Assembly: GCF_028453695.1 (NCBI RefSeq)
Contig: NC_135772.1
Coordinates: 20,021,412 to 20,085,411, forward strand
Source: Augochlora pura
Taxonomy: Eukaryota; Arthropoda; Insecta; Hymenoptera; Halictidae
Direction of reading: 5' to 3'
Length of the DNA stretch: 64,000 nt
Shown: one piece after another, positions 1 through 11,909 of the stretch
Numbering within the stretch: the stretch's first letter is position 1
How the letters are laid out: each line of letters starts with the position of its first letter
Notes under the pieces: generated by a model
The model's input: only the letters and a program-made list of their open reading frames with translations
Databases searched by the model: none
Told to the model about the DNA's origin: nothing
Position numbers and translations under genes: made by a program

Positions 1-16
1 CGACAGGCGCGCAAGC

Positions 17-330
17 GAGAGAGAGAGAGAGAGAGGGGAGGATGGGTACGTCCTGTTTGATCATTCAAACCATCGAGGATGGGCGGATCGCGTGGCGTAA
101 TCGAAAAACTGGATGGCAGTTCGAGAACTCGTCTCGAAAGTTTCGGCGCCGATTTTCCCTCGTTCCGTGCGCTCCGCGCGCGTATCTTTCGACAAAGATA
201 AAGAAAAGAAATGAAAGAAGGATCAGAAAGAGAGAGAGAGAGAGAGAGGAAGAACAGAAACAAAAGAAAGAAGGAAGAGACAGTGTATAGAAAAAGTAAA
301 AAAGAAAGAGAGAGAGAGAGAGAGCAGGGT
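17..330. repeat. Cluster of GA microsatellites
   Basis: Three (GA)n runs (about 17-36, 230-250 and 308-325) in purine-rich surroundings. Confidence 0.85.
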
Positions 331-479
331 AAGTGAGTGGTTCGAGAAGAAAAGTTGGTGCTCTGGTGATCGCTCCTCGCTAAAAAGCTAAGTTTCGCGT
401 GAGAGTTAGCCAATTATATATATAAATGTATTCTATATATATACGGACTGTGCACATGTACACACACCAACGTGACATA

Positions 480-507
480 CGTAATATATGTATATATATA
501 TATATAG
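480..507. repeat. TA microsatellite
   Basis: TATATG then (TA)n, with smaller TA runs at 413-425, 434-441 and 686-699. Confidence 0.8.
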
Positions 508-829
508 AATAATTATACAAGAGTGCGTTATCAAGTGGCCGGGCCAATCAGCGAGAAAGAGAGCAACGTTTAAAAAAAACGGGCACGAGCTCCCTGTTGC
601 ATTTTCTTTTTTTTTTTTTTTTCTTTTTATTTCTATTTCATTCAATCTCTCGCAATTGTGATTTTCTTTCCATATCTCATTACATTATATATATATATCT
701 ATTTTTTTTTTTGTTTCCATTCGCTATTACATATTCCGTGAAATTTTCCATTCTATTGTTTTGGCTCGTTTTTTCGTATGTTTTTCTTTTGAAAGCTTTT
801 TGTTTTGTTTTTTTTTATACTGAAGGCTT

Positions 830-1260
830 ACCAAGTGGGACTCTGGGCTGGTGAAGGTAACCACGGCGCCGTGTAGTCGCCTCGCGTTAATAGTCGCAGC
901 AGCCTTCTTAACGTACCGGTTGTGTTGGGGGAGGGGGTCCAATAGCGTGTGTCGTGCCCCGATTATCACAGACCACGATCACGAGCACGAGGCCGCGCAA
1001 TAGACAGCAACATCGAGAGAACTGACTTTAGAAATTTGTTTTCGTACCACCGTTGCGCGGAATCGTAGCCGTCTCGTTACTGACGACGGCGACGAGAAAG
1101 CAAACGAGTCTCGTCTTCGTTTCCATCGCCTCGTGTTTTTTTGCCACGGGAACGGTTCTTTCGTCGGGCTAGTCCGATCTCCGCCTCCGCTTTTCAGGGC
1201 CGCGAAGTGAAAAGCGTCGTCGGCTTTGTTTTTCTTTTTTTTTTTTAGCAGAGCGGGCTG
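830..1260. other. CpG-rich block with a 12-bp palindrome; promoter-like but unproven
   Basis: Following 500 bases of T-rich and TA-rich sequence, base composition shifts to a CpG-rich block that includes the perfect palindrome CACGGCGCCGTG (862-873) and a GGGGGAGGGGG run near 928. This resembles a promoter or 5' untranslated exon, but there is no open frame, start or splice site that proves it. An internal neurexin promoter or an unrelated gene is equally possible. Confidence 0.15.
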
Positions 1261-1563
1261 GGGGACGCGTCAGCGAGTCGGCGCGAGTTAAAAGAAATAT
1301 AAAATAGGCAGAGAAGTCAATGAGAAAAAAAGGGGTGGGGTGCTTGGAGCGCGCGGTGGGACCGCTCCGCTTTTCGCGGTATGTCCGACGAGCGATTGCC
1401 TGTAAAAGATGGGTAATTAGTTGTCCTCCGAGGGGGCTGCCCACCTGTGCCAGCCGCGTCGCTGCGAATGCCTGGAAAGTCGTTGGCGGGACGATTATAT
1501 ATCGTTCGTCTTTCGAACGGTTGTTCCGCCGGGACTCTCCGCTGCTCGTCCTTTCGTCCGCGT

Positions 1564-1814
1564 TTAACCCTTTGCGCTCGCGCTCGCGCGACTCTGGCCA
1601 CCGGCACAAAATTCCGCCGCGTTCCGAAATCATTTTTGTGCGCCGCCCTGTGTCTTTCACTTCAAAGCGTTCGGGGCGGCGCCGCCGTACGAAGACGTAA
1701 AATTCAATTTTGCCGGCATGAAATCCAATAAATTATGCAAAGTGGAAATACCGCGGGTCGCGCGGAAACTGGACCGGATTTAGAGTCAAAATGGCTTCCA
1801 GTGCAAAGGGTTAA
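1564..1814. mobile_element. piggyBac-type miniature element with TTAA ends
   Basis: A 251-bp unit that starts TTAACCCTTTGCGCTC and ends AGTGCAAAGGGTTAA. The ends form an inverted repeat of about 11 bp with one mismatch inside TTAA duplications, the target site used by piggyBac transposons. It has no transposase frame, so it is a non-autonomous copy. Its right end (CTTCCAGTGCAAAGGGTTAA) matches the solo ends at 18029 and 31808. Confidence 0.65.
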
Positions 1815-2384
1815 TTAGGGCGCTCGCCAGTGTTCATTGCTTTTAGCGTAAAACGCTTCGTTAATCGTTTTATACAGGGCTGTTTTATTTTCGAATACTT
1901 GGGGAATTGGGGAGCGTTTGTTCTCGTTCGTGTGTCGGAATATACTTGATTCTTTTGTCGAGACATTTTGAAAAATATTTATAATTATCTATATATCTAT
2001 ATATTTTCATATATCTATAATATCTGTAAGAATATTTCTAAATATGGATATCTATAATATAACTGTTAAATATAGTTCTGAAATCGTAAAATATTAAGAA
2101 CACAGTGTCAGTAGCTAAAAGATTAAATAACATAACCTTACCATAATCTATAATTATTTAATCTCACTTGAGAATATCACTTTCGTTTCCTAATCTACTA
2201 AAATATATTTCTTCTCAACTATAATTAAAAAATTACTCCCCCTAAAATACTTCCTTTAAATTTACGAAAAATTTTAATTTGTAAGATAGGTATACTATAA
2301 ATAGAGGTTAGGCTATCGTGCAATATGTTTTAGGTTAGCGCGGCGTCCTCTGTATCGATATTAGAATTCGTTCGATTCTCGTGC

Positions 2385-2443
2385 TCCGCCGCGCGGAACA
2401 CGTTAGCATCGGCGACTAATTTCAGAGCGTTCCGCGCGGCGGA
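2385..2443. repeat. Perfect 15-bp inverted repeat, GC-rich hairpin
   Basis: TCCGCCGCGCGGAAC at 2385-2399 and its exact reverse complement at 2429-2443, with a 29-base loop. A stable stem in otherwise AT-rich sequence. Function unknown. Confidence 0.75.
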
Positions 2444-4679
2444 CTATTATTCTTGGAATTATAATCAGCAATGGTTACCGAGGAGAGCGGAATTCAACGA
2501 TCCCACGATGTCTCGAATTTATTAGAGCGATTATTTCCGTGCACGAGCACCGGTTTGATTACCGAACGACGCCCGGCCTGTTCTACATAGTTTGCAATGT
2601 CTGACATATGTACGTATGTATGCCGAGTGGACGAATAAATTATCGCCGGTTTATGGTATCGGGCCAATCGCATTATTCTCCGGCGGACGGGCACGGCCGT
2701 TGAATTTGCCGTGAAGCGTCGCTTCTTTGCGCTAGATTCGCGAAACACCATCAGCGGCTGTTTTATATTCAGTTTATAGAAATAGAACTCTAAGACATTT
2801 AGTCTGATTTTTCGGAATATATAAATGTAATAATTGTGAATTAAAAAATGATCCGTTGGTAATCTAGTGTTAACAAATAGCGACTTAAAGGTTGGATAAT
2901 TGATTTATAAGAAGTTGTTTCATTCAAAAATTGTGACAATATTTTTCCTGCTAATAAAATAATTAAACTGCGTTTTCGTCACGAAATTTTCATCCCTCAC
3001 TTTAAATACTTGACACTTGCATAAACAGCAGATTTAATTATAAAAATAATAATCTTACCAACAGAAAAGCGATCAAAATAGAAAACAACAGTAATAAATA
3101 ACAATAAAATAATAATCAAAATAAAAAAAATAAATATGCTAATTAAAATCAAATAATCGCGATATGAAATTTCTAAAAGAAAATGTCTGCGAACGTTTAA
3201 ATCGTTGTCGCCTGCGATCGCGATCCACAAAATCGGAGTGATCGGAATTACAAGCTGCGCGGGCCACGTAGCGCGAAAGTATTGGAATTCGTTTAACCGT
3301 CGATACCGAGGCGACTGATTTAAAAACGTCGAGGCGGCTGGGGACACCGCCGCGAATCGCATACTAAAACGCGAATCGAATTTTATTCGCCGTCGACTGT
3401 AAAAAAAAAAAAAGAAGAAATTCCGCGGCGCTAATTAAAAGCGAATGATGCGGCAATTAACGCGGCCCGCGCGCGCGGCCGTTTTACCATTACCGTGTTA
3501 ATACAACGCCGCGAAGGATTGTAATGCTTATTGTGCCGCGCGTGTATGCATATTATAATGCTGCGCTGCGCCGGTGATTGCATTAAACCGGCGGCGCTGT
3601 TTCGGCGCGGCGAGAGCATCGACGAAAAATATATTCTCCCATCGCGGGTTTACCGACCCGCTAAACCGAACTGCAATGCATCAAAGCGTTGCTTCGGGGC
3701 CGTAAGAAATTATTAGCGACGACGTTTACACGATAGTGTTATTATTATGTTATTATTATTTTATTAGGACGGTAAAATAACTTGTAAAAAAATATCCTTC
3801 CTCAGAATTTTTATAAAAATATTTCCAAGCAAATATTTCTATTTTTATGTTATTATTATTTTATTCTCCACGTTCAATTGGCCCTCCTATTCGCTTTGCC
3901 AAGTGTTAAAACGATCGATGAAACGTGAGATTACACACGGCTCGGTCATCTGGCATCTGACGCGTGAAACATCGAATCGCGGAAGATCGGCGATCAGATC
4001 GCGTCGCGTTCACCAACCAACCGGGACGCAACGAAATTGTTTTCGAGCCTGCGGGGAAAAGAGGTCGGCATAAATCAAAAGAACGACGAGCCGTGAGTAA
4101 CGCGAACGCGAAGATGAATGTTCGTCGATCATCGGCCGGCCGATAAATCAAAGGGCCGTGGATCGGCGTTAAAACATGGGACGAGAATGGCGGCGTAGAG
4201 ACGGCCGCGCGTGCCCTCGAAATCGAATTATCCGCGTAAAATAATACACGAGGCTGCCCCGGTAACGAATCGATGGCCGATCGATAATTCGCGAATTTCG
4301 AGAGCGCGCCGGAATCGAGGCGCTCGACGATGCGACCGAATCATAAACCCGGCGTCCCGGCGCCGGCATTAAAGTGAATTAATGTTTCGGCGAAATTGCC
4401 GGGTAATGCGAGCGCCGCTCCTCGCTTCCGTCTGTTCCGCGGGAATTAAACGGCGAATCAAAAAATAATAGTGACGAGTGCCGGCCGCCTCTATTCGAAC
4501 GGGAATAATGGGGGAGGAATGGCGGCCGAATTTAGGGGCGCGGCTGGCGCACGCTCTCGGCGCTCTCGCGGTAACGGGTGTCTCGAATCGAATGCCGAAA
4601 AATTGATGACACGTCAGAGATCAACCCCTTTGTCCACCATTTATTTTATTTATGACATTTTATTGTATTCGTTTCTATA

Positions 4680-4787
4680 GCATAAGCCACCCTTTGATGT
4701 CAAATGGACTAAATAAAAATAAATACTAAAATTGCATAGGCCACCCTTTGACATCAAATGGACTAAATAAAAATAAATACTAAAATT
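4680..4787. repeat. 54-bp tandem duplication
   Basis: Two copies, each containing GCCACCCTTTGAYRTCAAAT and ACTAAATAAAAATAAATACT, offset by 54 bp with only a few differences. Recent-looking duplication. Confidence 0.85.
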
Positions 4788-5359
4788 CTTCTCTAAGATT
4801 GACAAGCTTTAACGTTGATTATTGCGCGTCAAATTGACACAATAGATGGACACTTGTTAATTAAAACTGTAAAGCTGTATATGCCATGAACTATAACCAG
4901 AGTTTACTCGAACAAACGGATGGAATAAATTACGAAATAAATTCAGCTAAATGTATAATATATTTATCGTTATTCTTAAGTTATATTCGACCAGAAAGTA
5001 TATTCGTCCCGATAATTGTCTCACTTAAAAATATTTAGTTCATCTACTAGTCAGAATAATACCCAAATCTGCTAAAGATAGTTTTATTATCTTTATCGTC
5101 GTTATCAGGAATTATTCCTGTAATCCACGACGACGTATTTCGCGTTCAAATATAATACGCGGCATATTGCGAGAGATGCGATTCCCTTCAATGTCTCTGA
5201 GCGAACGACTAAACTGGTGTTGTAATTATCGGGATTGAATTCATTAGGGAATGAGGATAAGAGGAAAGCTGATTTGCCGCGTTAGGGAATTTATTTTCGA
5301 ATCCGCTGTGACGTTGATTCACGGAGCGGGGTTAGATTTTTGTGGAAACTGGAGCAAGA

Positions 5360-5422
5360 GATAGAAAGAGAAAGCGAGAAAGACAGAGAGAAAGAAAAAG
5401 ACAGAGGGAGAAAGGGAGAGAG
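5360..5422. repeat. GA-rich imperfect microsatellite
   Basis: Imperfect AGAGAAAG/AGACAGAG repeats, purine-only over most of the span. Confidence 0.75.
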
Positions 5423-8400
5423 ATTAATCCCGATCATTATGAATATTTTCGGGGACGGAAATAAAGAAGCTGGAAATGAAATTGAATGTGGATAATAGAA
5501 GACCTCTTCTTCCAGTTTATTTCCATTCGCTCGAAAAATTCAAACGAAGAACGTGTCGCCTGGAACGTTCACTGCGACTAAGTGTACCGGGAAAATAGCT
5601 GAACATTCGATTAGTCGAGGCGACGGTACACTGAATAAGAAAGTGAACGCAAGAGAAAAATTAATCATATCGACTATAGAAGATTTCGCAGTGGGAATAA
5701 AGAAAATTAGCTGGTAAGGAGTAAGGACAAGAATGTGGTGAAATTTTGCAGTCAGCTTTTGTAAAAATCTATTATGAATCTACTGGAATTAAATTTCTGT
5801 AAAAATCAAGTAAACGTTTAATATCGTTACATTTCTATTGAGAGTCTACTAAGATTTAAATTTCTATTAAGTCTCTATTGAGAGTCTAAACTTGTTCCAT
5901 AACTGAAATCACCATTAAAAAATCCACCATACTTTATACTCCTATCAAAGATCTATTATAGTCGACTTTGCCTCTATTTAAACGAACAAACCTAGGAAAA
6001 AGCAGAAAAGTCACAGTAGAATAATGAAAAAGACCAGAGAAGGAAAAATAGCCGCGTAAAAGTCTCTACAGCGAAAAAATAAAGGAAAATAGAAAAGTGA
6101 AATTAGAACGGGAAAACGCGCGAGTCCGAAAAAAGGGGCGCCGAACCTCGCGGTCTATTTTTGCAGTCCGGTAGAATGTTTACCCGTAACAGGTAGACCG
6201 TGCAAACATGCCGGCGAGCATTCGTTCAGTCAAGGTCACGGCAAACGCGAGCTAAAAAACACAGGCGACCGCAATAAAATACATAGAACCTAGGGACGAA
6301 ACATAGGCGGCGGAGGGAGAGACGCCGGCGTGTAAATAATCGGGGAAGAAAAAACCATGTGTTCGGGCACGCGGCCCTCTCGCCTTTTTTACCAGGTTAT
6401 GGTAGGCGGATTTTCTGTACGGATAATATAAATCGCGATAATACATGGGATTCGCGGCCGTTTTTATCGTATATCCGGAACGCTGGAATTTATTATCCAC
6501 CGCGGGTGGGGGAGGAGGGCTGAACCGGTGGAATTCATTCTCACGTGTTTAAACCGTGGGGGAAAACGCTCCCGGCGCTCTGTTAATCATTTTATTCGAT
6601 TGACTTGTTATCTACTACTATTTGGTCGCCGTTTAATGCGACACCTATCCGATACGCCGCGTCGGGGCTCAATTGTTTGAAAAATTTCATTTCGAGGGAA
6701 TCATAAATCAGAGCACGAAATATTTATAATAAAACCGATTTTGTTGGCGGATTATGGACACTCGATTCGTAGATAAATTCGCGTCATCATAATTTAAAAT
6801 AATTGTTTAAACGTAATCGGGTGTCACGATTTTTTTTCAATATTCTGTATTTGTGTAAAGAGGATTTTAAGAGCGAAATATTCGTCAGCAAATTTATTTT
6901 ATGAATCATTTTTCTGGCTTCTGGTATTTCCATTTTATACAACAAAATTTATTTTATGCACATGAAATTGAGTCTCAGTTACTCTTTTGACAATTTCTTT
7001 TAAACCCCAGTTTTCGCGATATCTAAAAATAATTTTGGAACGTGTTACAACAATTTCAGTGATTAAAAAGCCAATCATCCCCAATTCTCTATAAAATCGA
7101 AGCTCGCGCCGTCGAGTGTCGCGCGCGCGTCGAATTTCTACGTGGCTCCGCTCGTATTTCCCATAACGGCCCCATACAGGACGAAGGAATCGTCGTAACA
7201 GTGCCGCGTAAGAAATCTCTGTTGATTCCGTGTCCGGGAAATAAGGTCCCATCGCGAATGAATTAGCGTCATCAAGATAGCGCAGGGTCTCCTCGGAGTG
7301 AATTTCTAGCGAGCAATTTAGCTAGCTACATTGTCGAGCACGTCCCCGGCGAATAAATCCACCGAGAGAGATTCGCCCCGCGGATAACTTTCACTTCTCC
7401 CCTTTCGGAAGATTTTATACCATTCGCTTCCACAGCGAGATAAGTTTAACTGGGTAAGTCGTCGAAACGACGATACTATTCTATTCTATGAAAGTAGATA
7501 GCGGGTGGGGGGCCCCGGTGGTTTCTTTCATTAGAAATTACGCCGTCGATATTGCCAAGGATAATGCTATCAAGTTGTGTCGACGTTTTCAAAGGAGACC
7601 GTCGGTTATCTCGTCCGAAATGGAAACGGCGTTCGAACCGAGAAAATGGGGGGATCGCTGGAATACTCCGCGAGACTGCGGCGGAGAAGCGAGGAAAATA
7701 TTTTCGGATCCGGGGAACGAAGGATTTATGAAAATGTTGCCGGACCTGCGAGGGGAATCGAGGATCTGGAGAAAAAATCGTAGGGTCTGCACGAAACGAC
7801 GAGGATTGGTTAAAAATAAATGTTTAGGGTTTGCGATGAAAGATTGTAGAATCTAACAAAAATGGAGACCAAATAAGAAAGAAATTTTACATGGTACGAA
7901 AATAATTTCAGACTGAAGAATAAACTGCGAAAAATAAATTACTCTGATAATAATTGTAAACTGTGTAGAAATAAATTTTAGGGAGTAAAGAAATAATTGT
8001 AGAATGTATAGAAAATATTGGGGAGCTACGAAAATAATTCTAGGATCTGTAAAAAAATTTTAGGTCCTATGAAAATTAGTTTAGGATCCTCAGGAAAATT
8101 ATAGAATTAAATAATATAAATTTCAAGGCTGAGGAAAACTATTAGCAAGATCGAAAAGCTATAGTGTCCACAAAAACTGGTAAAACCTCCGAACCAATTA
8201 AAGAATATACAAAAATCCGCGTGACCCGCGAACAAATACGTTATTTAAGCGACGAAACGCGACCAATGATTTTCGTTCGATCTATTTTCCCTGTATTTTT
8301 GCTCGACGCATTTGATATTTTTCGTACGGCCAATAAAATAAATATTTCCAGTGAAACACCGCGTCGAATTGAAAAAGTTCCGCGCTGTTTTATCTGGCCG

Positions 8401-9100
8401 CGCTGTGAATCCTAATAGATCCGAATTGCGTTTGATAAAAAAAAAATTAAACGATCGCGGACTAATTACGAGAGTTTTGTTAGCCGCGGCGTCGAGGTCT
8501 GTTTCCACGGTATAAAATAACTATTTACGCGGTGTTATTTTAACGAAAAGTCCACGGTCAAATAATGGCGTGTGGATCCGCGCGATCGACGGGGTCCGGC
8601 GGAAAGCGGTGTTTTCGAAGCTGTAAATTCCTCTAACCGAGAAGGGGACCAAAAGCCGGAAACCGCGGGACATTGTAGACCGATCCGAATCTCCCAAGAT
8701 TCCCAGCAAAAATTGGAAAGTTCGATGAAGCGGCGACGCCACGCGGAAGTACAACAGCGAGGCGGATCGCCTCGAAAGTTTCTCAGGAGCACACCGTGTT
8801 CGCGCATCTCCTTCAGGTATTAAGGACCCGCGTCATAAATATGAAAGTGCACGCATCCAGCATGAACGTCTGCGAAACTTTCCGCCGACACCTGGGCAAC
8901 TTCGTTACTCCGAGCGCCATCAATTTTCGCGCGGGATTAGCGGATTCCTTCGCCGCCATGATTTTATCGAGCAAATAAAAATAAACGTGACACATCAAAT
9001 ATCCGTACTATAGCAAAATGCAGAAATAAAATTGAATTTTCTAGCGGTTCTACCTTTTCTTTTATTTTTCTTTTAAATAAAGCACTGCTTTACCTTCTAA

Positions 9101-9259
9101 TTTAGCTTTATATAAATTAAATAAATTTAACTAAATTTAGCTTTATATAAATTAAATAAATTTAACTAAATTTAGGTTTATATAAATTAACTAAATTTAA
9201 CTAAATTTAGCTTTATATAAATTAACTAAATTTAACTAAATTTAGCTTTATATAAATTT
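9101..9259. repeat. 35-bp minisatellite, about 4.5 copies
   Basis: Units begin TTTAGCTTTATATAAATTAA at 9101, 9136, 9171, 9206 and 9241. AT-only apart from one or two G/C per unit. Confidence 0.9.
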
Positions 9260-11817
9260 AGTTTTACGTAGATAGTATAGACGATTAATTGTCAATTATA
9301 TTCGTATATATATTTTTATATAATTATATACATTTCAGATTGGCAGTTGAAACATTTTCAAAGGGTCGAAGGACGAGCGAATATCCAGGAAAAGGGAGCA
9401 GGCGCAGGAGGAAGGTGTCGTGACGCGAGCCGAAGGACGTCCCGCGGCATAATGTAACTTAACCTTTCGAATTCATCAAAAGTTTGGCGCCACGCCTCGT
9501 TATAGGGCTGTCGGGGTCAGAAAGCCGCGTTAATGAAAGTGTCGTTGCTGCCTCTCTCGCAATAATGGCGAGGCCTTATTGCGAAAGTTGTCTCATCAAC
9601 GAATTTCGGTTTCGGTATAACTACCCGGGTGTATCAATCCACGGTAAGGGGGGGCGAGAATTATTTCTGCCCCTTTCCCGATGCCCCCGCGAATTAACTG
9701 GCGAACGCGGCGCAGCTGTTTCGACGACATTTTTCAAAGCGTTGCGAATGCAAATCGTCCGATTACTCTCGACGGTAAAAATTTAATCTGAACTCTGACG
9801 CATCGCTGTAATTATTCTACCGTGTCCTGAAATTATTTTTATAGCGACGAAATTTAGATTTCGAAAATTCGATTTATGCGAGTCGCAAGATTTAATTTAG
9901 TGTGTATAAAATGCATTTTCTTGCATAAACTGGAAATATTATAAATTAGGAAAAATATGTTAGATTTACTGTTCGTAATTATTTGTAAAAATGAAGCTCA
10001 AGTTCAATAAAAATATTGCACACGTTAAAAATATATTCCTCCCTTCCTCTATAGTCTCCACAATTCTGTGTTTAACCCATCGTTTATTCCAGCCGGAAAT
10101 TCACAAAATTCGCGCACTCATCATCCCCCGCGAATTACAATATCCTTGTAAAATCTGTTTATTTTATATCTGCGTATTTTGCGACAGCTTTCGCGGAGGT
10201 GTCACGAAACTCCGCGTTCTCTTCGAACACACGTTACGCGAACGATTTGACAGATAAAACGGGCCGGGTCGACATCATCCCGGAGAATCCGTGCGGGGCA
10301 CAGCGTTACGTAGGATGATTAACAAGCTATAAATTCGGTGGAAAAATTCCGCGCGTCGGTGCTCGTCGAAAACGCTCTCGACGTTGTAATTGTTCGTTTA
10401 ATTTATACCTGGGGAGACGGGGGGAGAGGGGGTGGTGGCGACGGTATCGTCGAAGCGCCGCTGCATTTACAGCGCAAGATCGGCCCGGCTCGGATGAAAT
10501 AAATTCCGACATTATCGCGTTTCTGCTCGGCGGGTTCGGTGTCGCCGGCCGGAAACGTGCCTCGGTATCGGCGTAATCCGTTTGCGATCGGCCTTGTCAA
10601 ATTATGAAATAATTCCGCGCTCTGGGGCGTTGCGTCATCGTCGTCGTCGGGGGGCAGGCGCGGCGTCTGAATTCCGGCCGCGCGCGTCTCGGGCTAGATA
10701 TTCGTATTACTTCGCGGCGGCGACGGCGACGGCGACATTTTCACGTGGCGGGGGTGTGGGAGCTCCGCTCGAGACGTCACGTAAGCTTCGCGGGACAAAC
10801 CCGAACCCCGTCCCTGATTTCGTGACTGATTGTGACGTGGGGAGGGGGTTATGCGAGATGCGTGCGCGGAAATGCGAACAGAAATATGCATATTGCATGC
10901 AGGCGCCCCCTCCCCCGCGCGGAATTCTAATTGCGCTCTGAATTTTATCGATAACCGGCGAATATTTCAGACGGATCTCGGGGGAGGGTATAATTCGTTC
11001 GATCGGGGCTTCGAGTTACGGATCGGCTGAAAGGAACGACCGGAAGCTGGTCCCGATTTTCGAGGGAATGCTTCCAGATTCTCAGATGCGAACGATCGCG
11101 CACGCACGGGCGGATCTCGTTCGATAACGAGAGAATATTTATTCGAGTCGCGCGGCGATTTATGGTCCGCGGGAAACGCGTGATAATGCTTCCAGCTGGC
11201 CGAGTTTCGAACAATAATACCCTGCGAATGGCGCGCCGCGATAAAAGCGACGGATACTCGAGCTAATAATTAGACTACACGATTCTGTTTCCAGCGATCC
11301 GGATTTTTAGGGGACTTTTCTAAAACCCAACGTAACACAGTATCGTAACAACGATTCACGGTTGGAACAGCTCTCTAGCTTCCATTTCCATCTGTCGTGA
11401 CAAAGCGCATTTTATGCATACGGAATTCATTCTCGCAACCGCCGCTAATTACTAAATCAGCAAACCATTCTATTTAATTAACACGTCGATAAATCTCTTA
11501 AATATTATGTACTGTTTGAGCTACTCGACGTACTTCGTACGAACCGCGAACGCTGCTCGCCTATAATTAGACTGGTGTTTATGCAAATGCAAATCTTTTA
11601 TGAACCATTCGCGTAAAGCAGCTGCAACGAGCCTCCCCGTGATTTCTGGTCACGAAAGCACCTTTTCATACCGTGATATATTCGATACACTGCCGTGGAG
11701 CTGACAGCCGAGCTCGGTCGCTAAGCTCGTTGCACGAATCTCCCGATTTATTCTCTAATTCCATTTGTTACTTAAAAACGGTGACCCATGTGACTCGGTG
11801 CACAGACGAATATCGAT

Positions 11818-11909
11818 GTGTCGATAATATCGTTAAGGTGTCGAGAATATTGTTAAGATGTCGAGAATATTGTTAAGATGTCGATAATATTGTTAAGGTG
11901 TCGATAATA
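11818..11909. repeat. 20-bp minisatellite, about 4.6 copies
   Basis: Units of the form GTGTCGATAATATTGTTAAG start at 11818 and repeat every 20 bp with A/G and T/G substitutions. Confidence 0.9.
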
